NCBI GenBank assembly: GCA_031409875.1
Contig: JANNYB010000158.1
Span: 9,969-73,968, forward strand
DNA from: CALMEH01 sp031409875
Lineage (GTDB): Bacteria > Acidobacteriota > Blastocatellia > Pyrinomonadales > Pyrinomonadaceae
Reading direction: 5' to 3'
DNA: 64,000 bases
Part shown: piece after piece, positions 55,541 through 64,000 of the stretch
Layout of the letters: each line of letters starts with the position of its first letter
Position numbering within the stretch: the stretch's first letter is position 1
Made by a program: the position numbers and the translations under genes
Notes under the pieces: model-generated
Database searches by the model: none
Seen by the model: the letters and a program-made list of their open reading frames with translations, nothing else
Told to the model about the DNA's origin: nothing

Positions 55541-58393
55541 ATGTCTGAAATAAAACGTCAAAACATTAAAAAACTTCAACGCCGCGCAAATGTGCCGAAA
55601 TATTTTCGTGTCGGCGCGATTGTTGCGCTGTGTTTGACGGTTTTGATTGTCGGAATCGGATTTTTTCGGGCGCGGAATATTGAAAATTTTCGGATGAAAA
55701 GTTTTCCGACCGAATTATCGAAAGATGTTGTCGCAACCGTCAACGGTTATGAGCGCACGGAAACCGAAGACGATGTTAAAAAATATTACATAAAAGCCGA
55801 TAAAGCGACCACTTTTGCCGATAAACATCAAGAAATGGAGAATGTTTATCTCGAAGTTTTTGACGATAAATCGGACACATTCGACAAGATTTCCGCCAGC
55901 AAAGCCGTTTATGTTCCGGCAACGGACGGCACGAAAAATTTTACGGCTTATCTTGCCGGTGCGATAAATGTTTTGACGCGCGACGAATTGCAGATAAAAA
56001 CCGAACAGGCGACTTATAAAAAAGAAACCGAAACGATTGAAGCCGAAGAAACGGTTGAATTTTCGCGTGAAAATATTTCGGGAAAATCCTTCGGCGCAAT
56101 TGCGAAGATTCAAGAAAGAACGCTCGAATTATTAAAAGATGTCGAGATTGAAACTGTCGGCGGTGAAGGCGAATTTGCGAAGGTGAAATTTGCGAAAATA
56201 ACGAGCGGACACGCATTTTTTAATTTGCCGGAAGAGCGTATTGAGTTTAACGAAAATGTTGTTGTAAATGTTGTGCCTAATGGAAATGCAGGCGAATTAT
56301 CACAGCCTTCGGAAATAAAAGCCGATAAAGCGACGGCTTATTTTACGGAAAAACAGTTGAAAAAAATTGATTTGGAAGGCAATGTTTTCGTTTATCAAAA
56401 GCCGTCGGGAAATTCACCGAAATGGTCAAAAATTTATGCGAATCGCGCGGTTGTCGGGATTGAAAAAGAAGTCAAACGCATTGAACTTTTCGATAATGTG
56501 AACATTGAAACGACGCAAAACGAATCGAAACCGACGCGCATAAAATCGGGTTACGCGCTTTATGAAAAAGACATTGATAAATTTACGTTAGACAAAGGCG
56601 TTGAAATTATCACGATAGAATCCAATCAACCTGCCGTAATTACTTCAAACGACGCGGTTTATGAACAGGCGAGCGGCAAAATTTACTTGAACGGAAACGC
56701 GGAAATCACGAACGGCGGAAATTATGTCAAAGGCGACAAGATAACGGCGGAACTTTTTGCGTCAAAGAAAATAAAATCGGCGCACGCTTTCGGAAATGCG
56801 TTTTTGCGTCAAACCGATACGGAAAAATCTGCGGAAATTTCTGCAAATGAACTGAATGCAACATTTAACGAAAACCAAAAAATGCAGACGGCAAACGCCT
56901 TCGGTAATGCGTTTTTGCGTCAGAAAACCGGAGAACGCACAACGGAAGTTTCGGCGAATGAACTCAACGTAACATTTAACGAAAATCAACAGATACAGAA
57001 GGCAAACGCCATCGGACAAAGCAATGTTGTTATGATTCCGGCGAAAGCCGAAGACTATTCAAAAGTTACGCTTTCTGCGCCGAATGCGATTCGGCTGAAT
57101 TTTCGTGAAAACGGCTTGCTCGAACAGATGCAAACCGACGGGCGCACGACGATTTTAATGAACGCGCCGAATAATAAACCCGACGTGGCGAACAAAAAAT
57201 TGACTGCCGACACGGTAAAAACTTATTTTCACGCGAACGGCAAAGATTTATCGAAAGCTGAAGCTATCGGAAACGCCGAACTATATGTCGAACCGCTTCG
57301 GGCTTCGGCGGAAAATTATAAAACGACGATAAATGCGGCGCGTTTTGATTGCGATTTTTTCGATGTCGGCAATAATGCGAAATTTTGTAACGCGCAAACA
57401 AAAGCGAAACTCGTTCGCGTTCCGACGATTCCGGCGGAAACTCGCGGCACACAGACTTTGATTGCCGACAAATTGAACGCGCAATTTAATCAAAATACGC
57501 AAGACATCGAACGAATGGAAGCGTCGGGAAATACGAAATTTTCGGAACTTGATCGTAACGGAATTGCTGAAAACATTACGTTTACGGCAAATGATGAAGT
57601 CGTTCGGTTGCGCGGTGGCGAGCCGACGGTTTGGGATTCGAGTGCGCGGGCGAAGGCGAACGAAATTGATTGGGACACGAAAAACGATAAATCTTTTCTA
57701 CGCGGAAATGTCGCCACGACTTATTACAGTCAAAATCAAACCGGCGGCGCAACGCCTTTCGGCAGTGCAAAATCACCCGTGTTTTTAACTTCGGCGCAGG
57801 CGGAATTTGACCACCGCGCCGAAACCGGACTTTATACGGGAAATGCGCGGGCTTGGCAAGATGATAATTATGTTCGCGCCGAAAAATTATTGTTACAGCA
57901 AAAAGAAGGCAAGCTCTTCGGCGAAGGAAATGTGCAGAGCGTTTTGTATGATATGAAACGCAACGAAAACGGCAAAATTTCAAATGTTCCGGTTTCCGTC
58001 GCGTCGCAAAAGATTTATTATTTTAAGGAAAATAATGTTTTGAGATACGAAACCGATGTTGATATTCGGCAGGGAACTGATAGAATTACAGCCGGAATTG
58101 CGAATATTTATTTGAATAAAAATAACGAGTTTTCTAAAGGAATTATCGAAAATAATGTCGTCGTAACACAGCCGAACCGTCGGGCTTTGGGTGATTGGGC
58201 GCAATACACGGCGGACAACGAAGTCGTGGTTTTGCGCGGAAATCCGGCGCGTGTCGAAGACAGCGAAAGTGGAATTTCGCAAGCCGCACAATTAACCGTT
58301 TCAATGCGAACCAAACAGGTTTTGAGCGAGGGCAAAACGAACCAAACAAACACGGGGCGAACCAGAACGGTTTATAAAGTAAAGCCGCAATAA
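55541..58393 (+). CDS. Very long LptC/LptA (OstA-like) LPS-transport protein
   Basis: The 950-residue protein has one N-terminal transmembrane helix (about 23-45), as in LptC. It then has a long series of OstA/LptA-type beta segments: ADKATTFADKHQEMENVYLEV, AETVEF-like repeats with GKSFGA, and YANRAVVGIEKEVKRIELF. The C-terminal part has ADNEVVVLRGNPARVEDSESG, a LptA signature. LptC (about 190 aa) and LptA (about 180 aa) are separate in E. coli. Here one protein could span the periplasm as an LPS bridge. The middle has two near-identical 120-bp units (AFGNAFLRQ...ANELNVTFNENQ). It precedes lptB. Confidence 0.85.
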   Translation: MSEIKRQNIKKLQRRANVPKYFRVGAIVALCLTVLIVGIGFFRARNIENFRMKSFPTELSKDVVATVNGYERTETEDDVKKYYIKADKATTFADKHQEMENVYLEVFDDKSDTFDKISASKAVYVPATDGTKNFTAYLAGAINVLTRDELQIKTEQATYKKETETIEAEETVEFSRENISGKSFGAIAKIQERTLELLKDVEIETVGGEGEFAKVKFAKITSGHAFFNLPEERIEFNENVVVNVVPNGNAGELSQPSEIKADKATAYFTEKQLKKIDLEGNVFVYQKPSGNSPKWSKIYANRAVVGIEKEVKRIELFDNVNIETTQNESKPTRIKSGYALYEKDIDKFTLDKGVEIITIESNQPAVITSNDAVYEQASGKIYLNGNAEITNGGNYVKGDKITAELFASKKIKSAHAFGNAFLRQTDTEKSAEISANELNATFNENQKMQTANAFGNAFLRQKTGERTTEVSANELNVTFNENQQIQKANAIGQSNVVMIPAKAEDYSKVTLSAPNAIRLNFRENGLLEQMQTDGRTTILMNAPNNKPDVANKKLTADTVKTYFHANGKDLSKAEAIGNAELYVEPLRASAENYKTTINAARFDCDFFDVGNNAKFCNAQTKAKLVRVPTIPAETRGTQTLIADKLNAQFNQNTQDIERMEASGNTKFSELDRNGIAENITFTANDEVVRLRGGEPTVWDSSARAKANEIDWDTKNDKSFLRGNVATTYYSQNQTGGATPFGSAKSPVFLTSAQAEFDHRAETGLYTGNARAWQDDNYVRAEKLLLQQKEGKLFGEGNVQSVLYDMKRNENGKISNVPVSVASQKIYYFKENNVLRYETDVDIRQGTDRITAGIANIYLNKNNEFSKGIIENNVVVTQPNRRALGDWAQYTADNEVVVLRGNPARVEDSESGISQAAQLTVSMRTKQVLSEGKTNQTNTGRTRTVYKVKPQ

Positions 58394-58394
58394 A

Positions 58395-58494
58395 GTTCAG
58401 AGTTACGCCTTACGGCGGGAATTAACGCGGCATTTCAAAAATTTCAAATTATATTATGTCAATGCAAAGCACGGCTGAAGCCGTAACTCTGAAC
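58395..58494. repeat. Palindromic element spanning the lptB start
   Basis: gttcagagttacg (58395-58407) and cgtaactctgaac (58482-58494) are perfect inverted 13-bp ends, with ccttacggcgg and ggctgaagcc inside. The element includes the lptB start codon and codons up to about 13. It is of the same class as the gagtcccgcc/cgggactc palindrome at 46,354-46,434. Confidence 0.85.
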
Positions 58495-59217
58495 AATGAT
58501 TCACTTGCCGCGCAAAATTTGCAGAAAACTTACGGGCGGCGGCGCGTTGTTGACGACGTTTCTTTGTTTGTTGAACAAGGCGAAGTTGTCGGGCTTTTGG
58601 GCGCGAACGGTGCGGGAAAAACAACGACTTTTTATATGATGACCGGACTTGAACGCGCCGAAAAAGGTAAGATTTATTTGAACGGTCAAGATGTTACGAC
58701 GCTTCCGATGTATCTGCGGGCGCGGTTGGGATTGGGCTATTTGCCGCAAGAACCTTCGATTTTTCGCAAACTTTCCGCCGAGCAGAATATTCTTGCCGTG
58801 TTGGAAACAATGAAGATGAACCGCGCCGAAAGATTTGCGCGGCTTGATGAACTTTTAGAAGAATTTGGCATATCGCACGTTCGCAAAACTCGCGGCGACG
58901 CACTTTCCGGCGGTGAACGTCGGCGCGTTGAAATCGCCAGATGTTTGGCGAGCGAGCCGGAATATATTTTGCTTGACGAACCTTTTGCCGGAATTGATCC
59001 GATTGCGATTGACGATATTCGGGAAATTATTCTTTACTTAAAAAATCAAGGCATCGGCATTTTAATTACCGATCACAACGTCCGCGAAACTTTAGGAATC
59101 ACCGACCGCGCTTACATTATGGCGGAAGGGAAAATTTTAAGAACCGGCGCACCTGCCGAACTCGTCGAGGACGAAGACGTAAGGCGGCTTTATTTGGGCG
59201 AAAGGTTTAGTTTGTAA
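58456..59217 (+). CDS. lptB: LPS export ABC transporter ATP-binding protein LptB
   Basis: The ATPase that powers LPS extraction from the inner membrane with LptF/G/C. The 253-residue protein has Walker A GANGAGKTT, LSGGERRRVEIARCLA signature, Walker B YILLDEPFAGIDP and H-loop ITDHNVRETL. This GIDP...DHNVRETL form is diagnostic of LptB. The only ATG before the conserved core is at 58456, giving about 12 extra residues that come from a palindromic element. The gene is 62 bp after the LptC/A gene. Confidence 0.96.
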   Translation: MSMQSTAEAVTLNNDSLAAQNLQKTYGRRRVVDDVSLFVEQGEVVGLLGANGAGKTTTFYMMTGLERAEKGKIYLNGQDVTTLPMYLRARLGLGYLPQEPSIFRKLSAEQNILAVLETMKMNRAERFARLDELLEEFGISHVRKTRGDALSGGERRRVEIARCLASEPEYILLDEPFAGIDPIAIDDIREIILYLKNQGIGILITDHNVRETLGITDRAYIMAEGKILRTGAPAELVEDEDVRRLYLGERFSL

Positions 59218-59226
59218 AAAAAAATG

Positions 59227-59261
59227 CAGAAACGCGCACGCTTACTTGGTGCGCGTTTCTG
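59227..59261. terminator. Bidirectional terminator after lptB
   Basis: A perfect 13-bp stem (cagaaacgcgcac with gtgcgcgtttctg) and 9-base loop is flanked by A and T runs between two convergent genes. Confidence 0.92.
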
Positions 59262-59269
59262 TATTAAAA

Positions 59270-60976
59270 TTAAGGCGCAACCATAATATCGGGAGCAATT
59301 ACAGCATCGTTCACCAAGACGAATTGCGGATTATTCACAAAAGTAAGTATTTTACTCGCCGCCGTAATTTGATAAACTTCGCCGACATTTACATTATCAA
59401 AACGATAATAACCGAACGGATTTGTTGTCGTGCGGATTGTATTGCCGCTGTTTGAGGTCAAAAGCACCGTAACCTTTGAAGATAACGCGCCGTTTGGCGA
59501 AACAATTCTGCCGCTGACCGAAGTTGTCGCGGGCAAAACATAAAGACGATAGTATGTTGGACTGCCGTTTGGACCATCCGTCGCTCCAATTCTGACATCG
59601 AACAAGCCTCCGACGGTTGGTGTTCCTGAAATGCTTGCTCCCGACAAATTCAATCCTGCTGGCAAACTTCCACCTGCAATAAAATATGAAAAGGTGCCGA
59701 TATTTGAAGCCAATGTAAAATTGTATGGCTGATTGATAATGGCATTCGGCAAAACAGCGCGGTAATCTTCCGAATATTCAAATGCGCCGATGTCAACGGT
59801 GGATTGATATGGACGTATGGCACCACGTTGATCAGTATTTATTGAAATCGTAGGATTATTTGTTGCACAACTTAAATCTATCACGCAGTTTTGTCCGGCA
59901 TTTAAGGCGCGGGAGCCTGACAAAAGTGAATATGAAAGTCCTGTTCCGCCATAAAACCCTAAAGGAGTTAAACCTAAATATTGATTGATTAAATCGGAAG
60001 CAATCCAACCTGTCGAAGTTCCAATATTGCCGATTGCATTTGTTCCTTCTGAATTAAACGCGCCCGTCGCATCAGGCGAAGCCGCCGCGCCGTTGTTTCC
60101 GCTGATAATCGTGTTGCGGAAAACGCCCGGATTGGCAGTAGTTTTATGAATTCCGCCGCCGTTTTGCGTCGAAGTGTTGCCGACAATTGTTGAATTTGTA
60201 ACGATTAAAGTTACGCCGTTATATTGAATTCCGCCGCCTGAACCTGTGTTGGCGGTGTTATTGGCAATCGTCGAATTTGTAATGCGGACATTTCCGTTCG
60301 CTTGAATTCCGCCGCCGCCGACCGTATCCGAGCCGGAAGTGTTGCCGATAATTGACGAACGATTGATATTTAACGCGCTGTTATTAAAATTCTGTATTGC
60401 GCCGCCTGAGCCGGGCGAAGTGTTGTTGAAAAGATAGCAGTTGTTGAAATTTACCACCGAACCCGCGCCCGCACTGCTCGCCGCGCCGCCGTTTGCCGCT
60501 GTGTTTCCCGTCAAAACGACATTGTTCAAAGTAAAATTTCCGACATTATTATAAACGCCACCGCCGCGACCGGAAACAACTGTGCTTGTGCCTGTGCCGC
60601 CGGTAACGCGAAGGTTTGCGATTGTTGTAACTGCACCCGTATTATTGCTGAAAACGCGGCTTAAATTGTTGCCGCTGACGGTTAATTTATCTGCGCCGGG
60701 ACCGAAAATCAAAAGCGTTCCGTTGTTATTGATGATTAAATCTGTGCCGCCGAGTGTGATGGTTTGCGGCGTGTTGAAAAGAGATGCGAAAATAATCGTG
60801 TCATTGTCCGCCGTGCCGTTTGCCGCCGCGACGGCTTCACGCAAAGAGCAATCGCTGTCGCACGTTCCGTCGTTCGTGTCGGCAATTTTTGTAACCGTAT
60901 AGACTGCGCCGAAAACTGCTTGACTTAAAGCAACCGCTAAAATTAAATTTAAGACAATTTTGCCCGATAACTTCAT
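59270..60976 (-). CDS. Secreted CSLREA/beta-helix protein with Ig-like and regulatory-like domains
   Basis: The 568-residue protein has a signal peptide (about 1-23). The CSLREA motif (CDSDCSLREAVAAAN, about 38-52) is followed by a right-handed beta-helix (about 55-350, NGGAIQNFNN and SGGGIQYNG), ending TDQRGAIRPYQSTVDIGAFEYS (choice-of-anchor Q type). A He_PIG-like domain (about 400-480, AGGSLPAGLNLSGASISGTP) and the 80-residue regulatory-like tail (GYYRFDNVNVGEVYQIT) end the protein. The latter tail is shared with 1,399 and 25,183. AGGAGAAACAATT precedes the ATG. It is probably a surface protein. Confidence 0.87.
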   Translation of the reverse strand: MKLSGKIVLNLILAVALSQAVFGAVYTVTKIADTNDGTCDSDCSLREAVAAANGTADNDTIIFASLFNTPQTITLGGTDLIINNNGTLLIFGPGADKLTVSGNNLSRVFSNNTGAVTTIANLRVTGGTGTSTVVSGRGGGVYNNVGNFTLNNVVLTGNTAANGGAASSAGAGSVVNFNNCYLFNNTSPGSGGAIQNFNNSALNINRSSIIGNTSGSDTVGGGGIQANGNVRITNSTIANNTANTGSGGGIQYNGVTLIVTNSTIVGNTSTQNGGGIHKTTANPGVFRNTIISGNNGAAASPDATGAFNSEGTNAIGNIGTSTGWIASDLINQYLGLTPLGFYGGTGLSYSLLSGSRALNAGQNCVIDLSCATNNPTISINTDQRGAIRPYQSTVDIGAFEYSEDYRAVLPNAIINQPYNFTLASNIGTFSYFIAGGSLPAGLNLSGASISGTPTVGGLFDVRIGATDGPNGSPTYYRLYVLPATTSVSGRIVSPNGALSSKVTVLLTSNSGNTIRTTTNPFGYYRFDNVNVGEVYQITAASKILTFVNNPQFVLVNDAVIAPDIMVAP

Positions 60977-61090
60977 AATTGTTTCTCCTTAATGTTAATT
61001 GACTTACTTATAAATCAAGTTTAACGTCAAAGATAATTGAGAGCAACTATGAAAAATCAGCTGTTTTGAAATTCAGCACTAAGCCGGAAA

Positions 61091-61624
61091 TTATGAATTT
61101 GTTAGATTCTTTATCATTATTAAATCGGTTTGCGCGTCTTTGCCTAATTGAAAAATATGCTGACCAATGACACGAAATTCGTATTTTTCGTAAAATTTTT
61201 GCGCCCGCGGATTAAATTCCCACACGCCGAGCCACATTGCGTCGCAAGTTAAACTTTCGGCAAGCGCAAAACTTTCTTCCATTAATTTTGCGCCGACACC
61301 TTTGCCCAAGAATTTTTGGTGCGAATAAAGTCTGGAAAGTTCAATCGGTTTTGTGGCTTTTACAGGTTCTTCGCGGCTTTCGATAATCAATTTTGCATAA
61401 CCCGCAGGTTCACCTTCAATTTCGGCGATTAAAAAAACTGCTTGTTTATCGGCTAATTCAATTTTGATTTGTTCCAAACTGAAAGCCTTTGCCATATAAT
61501 CCGCCATATCTGCGGGCGAATTTTTCGGGTGTTCGTGAAATGCGTCCCAAAATGTTTGATGACATAAATCTCGGAGCATTTCGGCATCTTCTATTGTCGC
61601 TCGGCGTATTTCTATGGCAAACAT
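61091..61624 (-). CDS. GNAT-family N-acetyltransferase
   Basis: The protein (about 177 residues) has an N-terminal IEIRRATIEDAEMLRDL, the acetyl-CoA-binding motif FLGKGVGAKLMEESF, and WEFNPRAQKFYEKYEFRVIG, typical of GNAT enzymes that transfer acetyl groups to amines. The ATG at 61624 lies 7 bp past the epimerase stop and is preferred to a TTG at 61642. The gene is probably co-transcribed with the epimerase. It may modify sugar amines, but the substrate is unknown. Confidence 0.88.
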   Translation of the reverse strand: MFAIEIRRATIEDAEMLRDLCHQTFWDAFHEHPKNSPADMADYMAKAFSLEQIKIELADKQAVFLIAEIEGEPAGYAKLIIESREEPVKATKPIELSRLYSHQKFLGKGVGAKLMEESFALAESLTCDAMWLGVWEFNPRAQKFYEKYEFRVIGQHIFQLGKDAQTDLIMIKNLTNS

Positions 61625-61631
61625 TTTTTTA

Positions 61632-62588
61632 TTATTTAGCAAAACGGCTTTGTTTCCACCATTCGATGGTTTCTTTTAAGCCTGCTTCTAAACCGTAGAG
61701 TTTTTCGTATCCGAGATATTCGATGGCTTTTCGATTGTCGGCTTGCGAATGTTTTACGTCGCCACGTCTTTCGGGTTGATAATCTGCGCGGACATCTGAT
61801 TTTTCGGTGATTTTTTTAAGAACTTCAAGTAATTCGTTCAAAGTAATTCTCTCACCGTTGGCGCAATTCATTACTTCGCCGATGCCTTTTGTCGTTTGCG
61901 CGGCTTTGATGTTGGCGTTGACGACGTTTGCAATATAAGTAAAATCTCTCGAAGTTTCGCCGTCGCCGTAAATTACGGGCGTTTCCTCTTTCATTAACGC
62001 ATCAATAAAACGCGAAATCACGCCCGAATACATCGAAGAAGGATTTTGGCGCGGTCCGAAAACATTAAAATAGCGAAGCGAAACCGTTTCGATGTCATAG
62101 ACGTTTGAGAAAACTTGACAATAATATTCGCCCATCAACTTCGCCGCCGCGTAAGGCGAAAGCGGGGAAGTCAGCATCGTTTCCGACTTTGGCAAAACTT
62201 CCGTATCGCCGTAAGCACTGCTCGAAGCTGCGTAAATAAGGCGTTTAACGCCGGCATTTTTTGAATTTAAAAGCAAATTAAAAGTTCCGTTGACACACGC
62301 TTGATGAGTTTCGGCAGGATTTTCGACCGAACGCGGAACGGACGGTAGCGCGGCTTGATGGAACACGATCTCGACATCTTGCAGAGCTTTTTGCAACGCC
62401 GAATCATCATTTATATCGCCTTCGATAAAGTCAAAATCGCCTTTGATTTCTTCGAGGTTTTCACGAAATCCGGTTACAAAATTGTCAATTATCGCAACTT
62501 TTGCGCCTTCTTTAATCAATCCGTCTGCAAGATTAGAGCCTATAAATCCCGCTCCGCCCGTTACGAGAACTTTTGTTGTCATTGCCAT
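61632..62588 (-). CDS. NAD-dependent nucleotide-sugar epimerase/dehydratase
   Basis: The 318-residue SDR protein has the Rossmann motif VTGGAGFIGSNL, FHQAALPSVPRSVENP, YAASSSAYGD and the catalytic YAAAKLMGE (Tyr about 148, Lys about 152). It is close to the UDP-glucose/UDP-GlcNAc 4-epimerase group (WbpP-like). It would provide precursors for LPS or exopolysaccharide. The neighbour UDP-glucose dehydrogenase suggests uronic-acid chemistry. No strong ribosome site is seen. Confidence 0.92.
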   Translation of the reverse strand: MAMTTKVLVTGGAGFIGSNLADGLIKEGAKVAIIDNFVTGFRENLEEIKGDFDFIEGDINDDSALQKALQDVEIVFHQAALPSVPRSVENPAETHQACVNGTFNLLLNSKNAGVKRLIYAASSSAYGDTEVLPKSETMLTSPLSPYAAAKLMGEYYCQVFSNVYDIETVSLRYFNVFGPRQNPSSMYSGVISRFIDALMKEETPVIYGDGETSRDFTYIANVVNANIKAAQTTKGIGEVMNCANGERITLNELLEVLKKITEKSDVRADYQPERRGDVKHSQADNRKAIEYLGYEKLYGLEAGLKETIEWWKQSRFAK

Positions 62589-62620
62589 AAAATTTTTGAA
62601 ATGTAGAAATTGGAAAAGAA

Positions 62621-62642
62621 AAAAAGAGAACTTTCTCTTTTT
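62621..62642 (-). terminator. Hairpin after UDP-glucose dehydrogenase
   Basis: AAAAAGAGA/TCTCTTTTT stem with 4-base loop and T-rich 3' side on the minus strand, located 75 bp beyond the ugd stop codon. Confidence 0.7.
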
Positions 62643-62716
62643 CCGAAATTATTATTTTAATAATCATTTACGGATAGAGCAAATTCTCTTTTTCGCTTAT
62701 TTTTCTGCGCTTTTTT

Positions 62717-64000
62717 TTATCGTCCGACTCCGACATATTCAAAGCCGAGTTTTTTCATATCCGTCGGTTCATAGATATTTCTGAGATCAATAATTTTCGG
62801 CGATTTCAGAAGCGATTTGACTTTGTTCATATCGAGTGCGCGAAACTGATTCCATTCGGTAATAATGACCAACGCATCGGCATCTTTTATAGCATCATAT
62901 TCGTCCGAAGCGTATTCGATGTCGGGCAAACTGTGTTTGGCTTCTTCCATCGCTACCGGATCGAAGGCTTTTACTTTTGCGCCGCGTTTTTGCATTTCTC
63001 TGATAATATCCGTCGCCGGAGATTCGCGCATATCGTCGGTTTCGGGTTTAAATGAAAGACCTAAAACACCGATTTGTTTGCCGTTTAAATCGCCGACGAG
63101 TTTTTCAATTTTCGGGAGCATCATCTGACGCTGTAAATCATTTGCTTTGATTACTGCATCAACGACCGAAGTTTCTACACCGAATTTATCGCCGACTTTC
63201 GTAAAGGCTTTCGTATCTTTCGGAAAACACGAACCGCCGTAGCCCGGACCGGGATGAAGAAATTTGCGTCCGATGCGGTTATCCATTCCCATTCCGCGAG
63301 CAACATCGTGAACGTCGCAACCGATGGCATCGCAAAGATTGGCGATTTCGTTGATAAACGTAATCTTTGTCGCCAAAAATGCGTTTGCCGCGTATTTGAT
63401 GAGTTCCGCCGCTTCTAGTGACGTAATAACCACGGGCGTTTCAATTAAATAAAGCGGGCGATATAAATCCTTCATTATCGCAATCGCGTCTGGTTCGTTG
63501 CTTCCGACAACTACACGGTCAGGGCGCATAAAATCGTCAATTGCCGCGCCTTCGCGCAAAAATTCGGGATTTGAAGCGACACCGAAATTCGTTTTTGTTT
63601 TTTGTTGTTCGGAAACGAATTCACGAAGCCATTTGCCAGTGCCGACGGGAACGGTTGATTTTGTAACCAAAACTTTGTAACCGTTCATTGCTCCGGCAAT
63701 GTCTTTTGCGGCTTGCTGATAATAACTCATATCGGGCGAACCATCTTCCTTCGGCGGCGTTCCGACAGCCAAAAAGATGACTAACGCTTGTTCGACCGCT
63801 GATTTTACATCAGTCGTAAAATGTAATCGTCCGGCTTTAACATTCTTTTCGACAATCGTATCGAGTCCCGGCTCGTAAATCGGCATTACATTATTTTTTA
63901 AGCCCTCGATTTTCTTTTCGTCAACGTCAACACAAGTAACTTCCACGCCGAATTCGGCAAAGCAAGCACCTGTAACCAATCCGACATAACCTGTTCCAAT
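62717..64000 (-). CDS. ugd: UDP-glucose 6-dehydrogenase, partial (5' end beyond the window)
   Basis: Oxidises UDP-glucose to UDP-glucuronate, a precursor for exopolysaccharides and LPS. The frame is open to the last base of the window, where it encodes IGTGYVGLVTG, the NAD-binding GxGxxG of the family, so only a few N-terminal residues are missing. Other signatures are FLAVGTPPKEDGSPDMSY, TKSTVPVGTG, NPEFLREGAAIDDF and the catalytic GPGYGGSCFPKDTKAF (Cys). The C-terminal domain has GLSFKPETDDMRESPA. An ATG is not present in the window. Confidence 0.96.
   Translation of the reverse strand: MGTGYVGLVTGACFAEFGVEVTCVDVDEKKIEGLKNNVMPIYEPGLDTIVEKNVKAGRLHFTTDVKSAVEQALVIFLAVGTPPKEDGSPDMSYYQQAAKDIAGAMNGYKVLVTKSTVPVGTGKWLREFVSEQQKTKTNFGVASNPEFLREGAAIDDFMRPDRVVVGSNEPDAIAIMKDLYRPLYLIETPVVITSLEAAELIKYAANAFLATKITFINEIANLCDAIGCDVHDVARGMGMDNRIGRKFLHPGPGYGGSCFPKDTKAFTKVGDKFGVETSVVDAVIKANDLQRQMMLPKIEKLVGDLNGKQIGVLGLSFKPETDDMRESPATDIIREMQKRGAKVKAFDPVAMEEAKHSLPDIEYASDEYDAIKDADALVIITEWNQFRALDMNKVKSLLKSPKIIDLRNIYEPTDMKKLGFEYVGVGR

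Overview
The window looks like a chromosomal segment of a Gram-negative, A+T-leaning bacterium, most probably an acidobacterium of the Blastocatellia/Pyrinomonadaceae type. This is inferred from a housekeeping set that includes LPS-export genes (lptC/A, lptB), uppP, rnj and rho, combined with many secreted proteins ending in FG-GAP/VCBS repeats of the DYDGDGKTD...FRPSNGTWY kind. I cannot confirm the taxon without a database. No rRNA, tRNA, prophage or CRISPR array was seen.

Layout. 1-14,200: clpX, then a long minus-strand run: CHRD protein, ECF sigma plus zinc-finger anti-sigma, CHRD/VCBS protein, two subtilisins and a TPR-CHAT caspase-like protease. 14,200-23,000: lon, a delta-60-repeat protein, a small conserved gene, engB and rho. 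The order clpX-lon-engB is a known bacterial gene order, here split by secreted-protein genes. 23,000-29,340: secreted beta-helix and delta-60 proteins and two small membrane proteins. 29,340-34,620: a YhcG-like nuclease, then a restriction-modification block lying between an intact asnS and a 91-bp copy of the asnS 3' end. 34,690-44,000: an MsbA-like ABC exporter, a DUF6526-like protein, a cytochrome c peroxidase-VCBS fusion, a three-gene ECF sigma operon with an EF-hand protein, and terC behind a yybP-ykoY-type manganese riboswitch. 44,420-50,000: rnj, then nested palindromes, a VapBC-like pair, a tiny zinc protein and a TPR-like protein, closed by a degraded copy of the rnj 3' end. 50,000-59,200: ACT, META and SDR proteins, uppP, recJ, a second PIN toxin pair, a long LptC/LptA-type protein and lptB. 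59,270-64,000: a CSLREA/beta-helix protein, a GNAT acetyltransferase, a nucleotide-sugar epimerase and the C-terminal part of UDP-glucose dehydrogenase, cut by the window end.

Two themes stand out. First, the intergenic DNA is full of palindromic, MITE-like elements. They include a 198/199-bp family with terminal inverted repeats and 9-bp target duplications (two copies), a 290-bp palindrome with a 5-bp duplication, palindromes nested inside palindromes, a palindrome read in frame inside the CHAT gene, and one that supplies the start codon of lptB. Second, tandem 7-8-bp repeats begin at or next to many stop codons and often form hairpins with inverted copies of themselves. The most interesting functional hypothesis is a TPR-CHAT protease/subtilisin/ECF sigma/anti-sigma cluster at 2.4-10.8 kb. 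The strongest structural observation is the duplication of housekeeping-gene 3' ends (asnS, rnj) around accessory blocks.
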